Shown piece by piece: positions 58,144 to 64,000 of a DNA stretch of 64,000 bases. Source of the DNA: Abelmoschus esculentus (lineage: Eukaryota > Streptophyta > Magnoliopsida > Malvales > Malvaceae). Under the pieces are notes generated by a model. It was not told the DNA's origin. It saw nothing but the letters and a program-made list of their open reading frames with translations, and ran no database searches. A program made the position numbers and the translations under genes. The stretch is taken from NCBI GenBank assembly GCA_035048815.1, contig JAUCBN010000038.1:13048001-13112000 (forward strand). Direction: 5' to 3'. The stretch's first letter is position 1; each line of letters starts with the position of its first letter.

Positions 58144-59333
58144 ACAACAACTGAATTTAGTTTGGCCCTTCTTGACTTTATCGCAGAGATTATTGGATAG
58201 ATCGAGTTTTGATCATAATGCTATTGTTCTCTCGGAGGATAGATTTAATTAGTGTCCAAAGCCATTGAAATGTTTTAATTTTTGGTTTGATGAAGATGGA
58301 TTTGAAGATACGATTCTTCTCACTATTTGCAATATGAGAAAGATGAATACAAATGTCAGAATCGAGGGGCTCTTGATGGGTTCCGAAAATGCTTTAAAAG
58401 CGTGGTCGGTAAAGTATGCTACGAATCTAGGAAGGATATTAAAGATCTAGAAGGTGAAATATCTAAGTTGGAGCAACAATTACAAAATGGGGTAAGTAAT
58501 ATTGGTTTGGTTGAGTCTATTTGTAAGAAAAATACATATTTGTGGATTCTTTAGAGAAAAGAAGAATGTGAATGGTACCAAAAATCCAGGATTCGGTGGC
58601 ATATGGATGGGATAGAAATATGTAACGTGATATTTTAGTTTTAACAAAACGGTGCATTTTGTTATATTTTAATGTTGTTTAAGTGTTGTCGTTTTGCTTC
58701 TTAAGATAAAAATACCCTAAGTCTGTAGAATTGGTTTTATCGACTGAATGAAAATGAACTCTATTTTCTTTCTCAAATTCTCTGTTCTGTGTCTTCCTCT
58801 ACTCTATATATCTCTCCATCTCCATTAATTCTTTTTCTTCAGTTTTGGTCTGTTACAAAATACAAGGTTCCTCCATCTCACTGTGTCAGGAAGAAGGAGC
58901 GTTAATGCTATCAATTGGCTTCGAATAGGTGAAGAGGTTGTATTAAATCCTAACCAAATCAAAAGTCTGATTTTAGAACATGTCAAGGTTGCTTACAATC
59001 ATAGTAATGCCCTAAAAGTTACATAGATTAAACTGGATTTTCCTTCTACTAGCATGGAGCAAGAAGATTTATTGGAGTGTTGTTTTTTTAAAGAAGAAAT
59101 ATGGATGGCTTTGAAATCGGCTGACAGTAATCATGCTTTTGGTCCAGATGGTTTTAACATAGGTTTTTCTTAAAAAAATTGGCATGTTCTAAAGGGTGAC
59201 ATTATCAATTTTTTACGGATTTCTATGAAGGGAAGGACTAGGAGAGCAAGATCAAGCATCCTTTTATCACTTTAATTTCTAAGATGAATCCGACTTCACT
59301 TAATGAATTTTAGATCAAATAGCTGATGCGTGT
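58144..59333 (+). pseudogene. L1-type LINE reverse transcriptase fragment (copy 2)
   Basis: It follows the same order as 36688-37620 (LINE copy 1) and is also joined to the LTR end. FNFWFDEDGFED (58273) and the GGMKLEQQ-like linker are seen, then the frame is split by a 237-bp LTR at 58621-58857. The fragment ends within the motif that reads RSISL in copy 1 (about 37600), where the Athila-like LTR inserted at 59334. Confidence 0.8.
58621..58857 (+). mobile_element. Short solo LTR, 237 bp
   Basis: TGTAACGTGA ... CTGTTACA with a perfect 5-bp duplication AAATA (58616-58620 and 58858-58862). It is absent from LINE copy 1 at about 37145, which is the unoccupied site. TCTATATATC (58804-58813) may be its TATA box. 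The size suggests a Ty1/copia or TRIM-type LTR. Confidence 0.85.
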
Positions 59334-60614
59334 CAAATATGCACAATTAGTACAAGTGAACACGTCGCCAAGTAATAAAGTGATGAGTATCATCGGATAT
59401 CGTCTCCACAAGGATTGGCATACTTAAAATGCTTCCTTTTGTCTTCTTTCTCTGTAAAAGAAATAAAGTAAAGACATAATTAATTGGATGGTGATTGAAC
59501 TAAATAATAATAACTAAATAAAGATAGAAAAATAAGATAAAGAAGGTGACCAGGATCCAGTTGTGCTATATAGTGGATTTGATCAACTTGTTCTTGTCCA
59601 ATGTAATTGTACAACACTGCCTCGGCAGGACGATAGATTACTATCTCGACAGTGGTATCACTCGTCTGCCGCGACAATCTCTTGCTCTTGGGTAGACTTT
59701 ACCAAAGTTCGGCAAAGTATCCTTTAATGGTTCCGCTTATCTCCAAGTCGAAATATTGTTGATGACCAGTTCTTGATGATACCTCTCAGCGTGAATCAAT
59801 TATAATCACCAACCAATCCCACACTTCTCTTAGATGCTGAAACTCTTAATCTATCTCTAGGCCGAGTTAGTATACCCCGATTGAAATATTGTACTTATCC
59901 TTTTCGTGAATCTAACTCTCTCGATATTAGATAAGTGGATTACTCACAAACTTCTCTCTCGAGATTGAATGCAAGAACAAGGAATGGCAAAGAATAAGCA
60001 AACTTTGATATTTTATTGCATTGAAAACAAGAAACAAAGTTTGACTTCCTCACACTAATACCTTACAACCTTCTCCTAAGCCTAAATAAAATTAGAACAT
60101 AATGTAGAAAAGAAAGCCTAAATCTAATTCTATATTCTAAGCTATGAATCTAATGTGTGTCAAGTCGAGTTCTTCTTCTCCTTAGGACGTCTAGATCTTA
60201 TATAGGCTTGGCCTAGGTCAAACCTTTCCTAAGTAGAATACAACTTGGAGTAGGGAACAAGTCATGTACATAGGTCAAATATTTCGAAGTTTAATTCTTC
60301 TAGAAGGCTTTCCCGTGTGGCCTTGTCTTTGGGCTTCCCTTGTGCTATCCAGCTTTGATCCTTAGGCTTCTTGTCCAGCAACATTCTCCTCATTTTTCTC
60401 CTTAGCTTGCCCACCATATTACTATTTGTCCTCTGTTGCCTCGACATCAGGTCCTGCCTCGGCCACAGTTTGCTGCCGCGGCAACACTTCTTCTATAATA
60501 GCATAATCCCTAAATATATCATATTAAGTATATGTATTGGTCCAAGTAGGTGTAGAATTGATGATTAATGCCCATGAAAATTGTAGAAAGTGATGGTGAG
60601 TTGAGTACTTATCA
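59334..60614 (-). mobile_element. 3' LTR of a second Athila-like element
   Basis: TGATGCGTGTCAAATATG at 59334 to GAGTACTTATCA at 60614. The internal side begins with the purine tract, GAGTTTGGGGGTG in element sense (60627-60615). The left flank ATAGC (59329-59333) would be the target duplication; its partner is outside the copy visible here. CCTATATAAG-like text occurs near 60197. Confidence 0.85.
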
Positions 60615-61456
60615 CACCCCCAAACTCGAACTATTGCTTGTCCTCAAGCAATGCAAACCATCAATTTGTCAAACTTTATTCCTTCTTGGTGTTATGTTTC
60701 CATCTATTCTCCCCACCATAACTATGTCTATTCTTTAGACTTAACCTTTCGGTTACCTAAGGGTGTACCTAGAAGACAAACTATAAGATTTTGTGAGTGT
60801 GTGCATTTTTATGGACAAGTTTGATTAAGGGTCTTCTTAGATAAACTCTAAGTTCAAGACAAATAGACTTGAATTTAGTATACTCTTCTTAAAACAACAA
60901 TTTCTTGAGCTAATTTCGGGCACCTTAAGGATTGTGTTTTCTCCTTCTTGTTTTCTTATTTCTTTTGCTATTCGTTTGAACATACTAGAGCCAATTTTGG
61001 GCACCTCTAGTATGAAGAAGAGTATTTCCTAGAGCCGGTAATAGGCACCTCTAGTCACTTTTCCAAAAAATCTAAGTCCTTATCACCTAAGTTTATTAAA
61101 AGAATTTCTATAGCCAAACAAGTCTCCTAAAGAATTTCAACCTTATAGTAAGCTTCTAAGTTTTTCTCCTAAAGTATCCTAGAATTAAGCCTTCAAACAG
61201 AACCTAACTATGGTAAGGAGAAAGATTTTTATTGCCTTAAAGAATAAACTAAAACAATACTGATTATGGGTAGTGCAAGAGTTTGGGCAACAAATTCAAA
61301 TAAAGTGATGGACTTAAAAAAAATTCACTTAAAACTCCCTTTCCATGACACCCTCAAACTCAAACCAAGCATTGTCCTCAATGCTTAAATTAGGGGCAAG
61401 CAGTAGGCAACAAAATATAAAAAGGAAACAAGCGAATTTAAAAGCAGTAAAAAAAA
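60615..61456 (-). other. 3' UTR of the second Athila-like element
   Basis: Non-coding. It contains GAGGACAAGC near 60645 and GAGGACAATGC near 61370 in element sense, as in the first copy at 26257 and 27065. Confidence 0.6.
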
Positions 61457-62707
61457 TTATAAGGACTCGGAAGAGCTATCCTCCACAATTAATTTTCTGG
61501 ATCTTGTTGCCGATTTCTGCGTCCTTGGTGATGGCGATGGCTTTGCTCGTCATAATGGCTGAACTCTTGTGGGTGTTGTTCGTTGCAAGGGAGCGTTCAC
61601 CTCTTCTTCTCCTTCATCTTCTGTCTCCATTATATCAGTCCTTCCATCATTCTCTAGATCTACCTCGGCATGGTGAATTGTTGGCCCGGCAACGTCTGAG
61701 CTTTGGTGTACATAGACATCTATCTCAGTTGATAGAATTCCCATGATGATTGGGGATCTTGGAGGAGTGCTGAAGACTGCCCTCCTCTTTGATGGTCTTC
61801 TACTGGCAGATGATGCCATGGCAGAATCTGCTGCCCTAGATGGGCCAGCAGCGTGAAACTGTTGCTGAGGGCCTGTATGGAAGAATGGTCTCGGTCCTCC
61901 TAAAGCTGTTGTTGTCTTTGTGTAGGGTGCAACTGTCACGAACATGTTTGTGGGGAATTCTGAAAATTGCATCCCTTGGTCTGGAAAGTTGTGAAGCATC
62001 ATTTGAGCAAGTGTGTTGTTGAAGTCTCTTTGATACTCCATGTATCTTTGTTGCCTAATATCCATTGCTTCCATCCTTTGTAGAATCTCCTGGTATGAGT
62101 CTTCTACGGTAGCGGTATGGGCAGTGTTAGGCATGTCTGCCGTGTACTAGGCCTCGACAGCAGTTTCAACAGTGAACTATTGCGGCGTTGCCTGGACTGG
62201 TTCTGCTTGCGTAATCTGCATGATCTTGTGGCAGAATTCTCTGGTCCATCCTTTTCTTTGGGGTGTGAATTCATCTGTCTCGGCTGTGGGTACACCTGTA
62301 GCATTACAAATACCAGTGATTAAAGAAGGGAAATACAAAGGACCTTTATCCTTCTTACCACATTCATGAATTTCTCGCAAAATAATTTCTCCAATGTTGA
62401 TGCTCCTTTTGTTAATGATCGATTGTATGAGCATCAATCTTCTTCGGTCCATCGTGCTATTATGGGAGGTTGGGATGAGGCATCTCTTTACAAAAGTGTT
62501 CCAAAGTTTGGCTTCGGGTTTCAAACTCTGCCTTGCTATGGATCCTTTGTGGGCACCGGTCTCCCATGGGGTATTGCCGTAGCAGAGCTCGTCCTTTATC
62601 AGCTTGTAGTCTTGAGTGGTGACATCCTCCATAAATTCGGCATGGACATCACGTATAGGGACAAGGCTGATGAGTGCCTAAAAGGCAGTTATTTACTACC
62701 CTTCCCA
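61457..62707 (-). pseudogene. Plant 'putative transposon protein' domain ORF, second copy
   Basis: A relative of the ORF at 12100/24749-26158, read on the minus strand. The N-terminal part beyond about 62710 is lost to the LTR at 62708. Recognisable parts are RDVHAEFMEDVTTQDYKL (about 62655-62600), PEAKLWNTFVKR (about 62525), LIQSIINKRSINIGEII (about 62440) and KKDKGPLYFPSLITGICN (about 62365-62310). A coiled-coil-like segment (EILQRMEAMDIRQQRYMEYQ) and an acidic tail ending EDSSSESL and TAA (61459-61457) follow. It is one frame with in-frame stops at about 62177, 62150 and 61550, so it is less damaged than the first copy. Confidence 0.78.
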
Positions 62708-64000
62708 TGATACTTTATGAATCTATTATACACCAACTTGAACCGAATTATGAACTTTTTGCTCAAATATTAGATATTCCGTTATCATCACTTACAAAGT
62801 TAATATTAATAGAGAATACAGATATTATTATAATTTCTGTACATGCAGGAATATCCAGAGCCGAAGCGGTAGAAAAGCAGTGTTGAGGCCGAGGCAGAAG
62901 CATGGCCGCGACAGAATCCAGTATGGCAGCACCAACAATGGAGGCGTAAAGAAAGATAAAAATATAAAGAATATTCTGGAAGACACAACGCATCAATTGG
63001 ACCAGGCTAGCGTTCTAAAAGCCCAATTCAAAGACCAAGCGGGAAAACCCTTCGAGAAGGCGGCAAACTTGGAAATATCAGAATCCTTGAAGAAGATTTG
63101 TTCCCTACTCCAAGTTGAAGTCTATTTAGGAAAGGTTTGCCCTAGGTTAAGACTATAAATATCCTAGCCGTCCACATTGTCTAGGAGAGCCGATTTATAG
63201 AGAAAACCCTTCCTCCCTAAGAATTGTACTTACACGATAATATGTTCTAAATTTCTTAGGGATAGGTAAAGGTTGTCGATATTAGTGAGAGGAGATTGAT
63301 TCTTGTATCTTTGTTCTTATGAAATAAAATCAAAGTTTGCTTATCCTATTGTCATTCTTTGTTCTTATATCCAAGCCCGAGAGGGAAGTTTGCAAGTAAT
63401 CTATTTATCTAGCATCGAGAGGTGTAGATTCACGAAAGAGATAAGTACGGTGTTGGAGACACTAACTTGGCTTGTACTCCTGTGGAGGCACTAGGAGATG
63501 GGTTAAGAGTTTCAGCAGCTAAAAGAAGTGTTGGATTGGTTGGTGGTTTATCTTTGATTTACGCCGAGAGGTATCGTCAAGGACTGGGCATCAACAACAC
63601 TCTGACTCAGAGATGAGCTGAGTCACTTACGGACACTTTGCTGAACTTTGATACTTCTACCCACGAGCAAGAGATTGTCGCGGTAGAAGAGCACCAGCGT
63701 TACCGAGATAGTATCTGCAATACTATCGAAGCAGTGTTGTGCGATTGCATTAGACAAAGAGAAGATCAATTGAATCCACTAATTGACGCAATTGGATCCT
63801 ACCCACTTTTTTTATAATCGTTCTCAACTCTTTATTTTATGTTTTGTTATTTATTTATTTAGTTAGATAGAACAAATCATCTTATTTGTGTCTTTATTTT
63901 ATTTTCAGAAGCAAGGGAACGAAGGAAGACATATTAAGTATACCAATCCCTATGGAGACGATATACGATATACTTATCATTTTTATTACTTGACGACATG
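62708..64000 (+). mobile_element. Athila-type LTR in plus orientation, running off the window
   Basis: It starts TGATACTTTATG and has the same order of blocks as the other Athila-type LTRs, read in the opposite direction to that at 59334: GGCCGAGGCAGAAGC (62889), the TATAAATATCC region (63154), TGCAAGTAATC (63401), GAGACGATATACGATATAC (63956) and TTACTTGACGACATG at the edge. The end CATCA would lie just beyond the window. Whether it is a solo LTR or the first LTR of another element cannot be seen. Confidence 0.75.

Noticed and set aside
1..64000. tRNA or rRNA genes
   Set aside because: I scanned by eye for the A- and B-box patterns and conserved rRNA stretches and saw none convincing; tRNAscan-SE would settle it.

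Overview
The window looks like nuclear heterochromatin or intergenic DNA of a flowering plant, most likely a eudicot. It is AT-rich and consists almost entirely of nested, decayed retrotransposons. Their protein remnants belong to the plant Ty3/gypsy lineages Tat/Ogre, Athila and chromovirus, and to plant L1-type LINEs. One intact nuclear gene for a chloroplast protein is present: a PsbP-domain thylakoid-lumen protein at 31317-32015 on the minus strand. I cannot name the species. I see no tRNA or rRNA gene and no bacterial features.

Layout. 1-9925: the 3' half of a Tat-lineage element (RT, RNase H, second RNase H, integrase, repeat-rich 3' UTR, polypurine tract, 3' LTR). Its integrase is split by a 2.2-kb solo LTR at 2088-4307. 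9926-28410: an Athila-like element (gag-protease, no pol, then an ORF with the plant 'putative transposon protein' domain, then its 3' LTR). That second ORF is split by a 12.6-kb minus-strand Ogre-like element that has gag but no pol (12186-24743), and that element carries another solo LTR (21476-23653). 28410-34730: a Tat-type LTR, the PsbP-like gene, a LINE RNase H relic and a decayed LTR. 34735-40740: a chromovirus-type LTR, LINE fragments, a hAT-like small element and a WD40 pseudogene. 40745-46477: a chromovirus with gag and integrase-chromodomain, interrupted by an Athila-type solo LTR and ending in stacked LTRs. 46478-56674: a second gag-only Ogre-like element on the minus strand. 56674-59333: a second copy of the LTR+LINE block. 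59334-64000: a second Athila-like element with the same plant ORF, cut by an LTR in the opposite orientation.

The insertion order can be read from target-site duplications. In three cases the interrupted reading frame closes when the insertion and one duplication are removed (2088-4312, 12186-24748) or the flanking gag rejoins (41542-42872). Most damage is in-frame stops of the TGG to TAG and CGA to TGA type, as expected of methylated, silenced repeats.

The least expected signals are structural. (1) In the Tat 3' UTR there are about 15 hairpins whose stems change sequence together around a nearly constant 22-nt loop. (2) Four diverged chromovirus-type LTRs share a small two-exon ORF with an 81-85 bp intron in the same phase. 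(3) The gag-only Ogre-like elements and the pol-bearing Tat element share a 16-nt polypurine tract, which suggests mobilisation in trans. (4) The Ogre-like LTRs share a hairpin that carries AATAAA.
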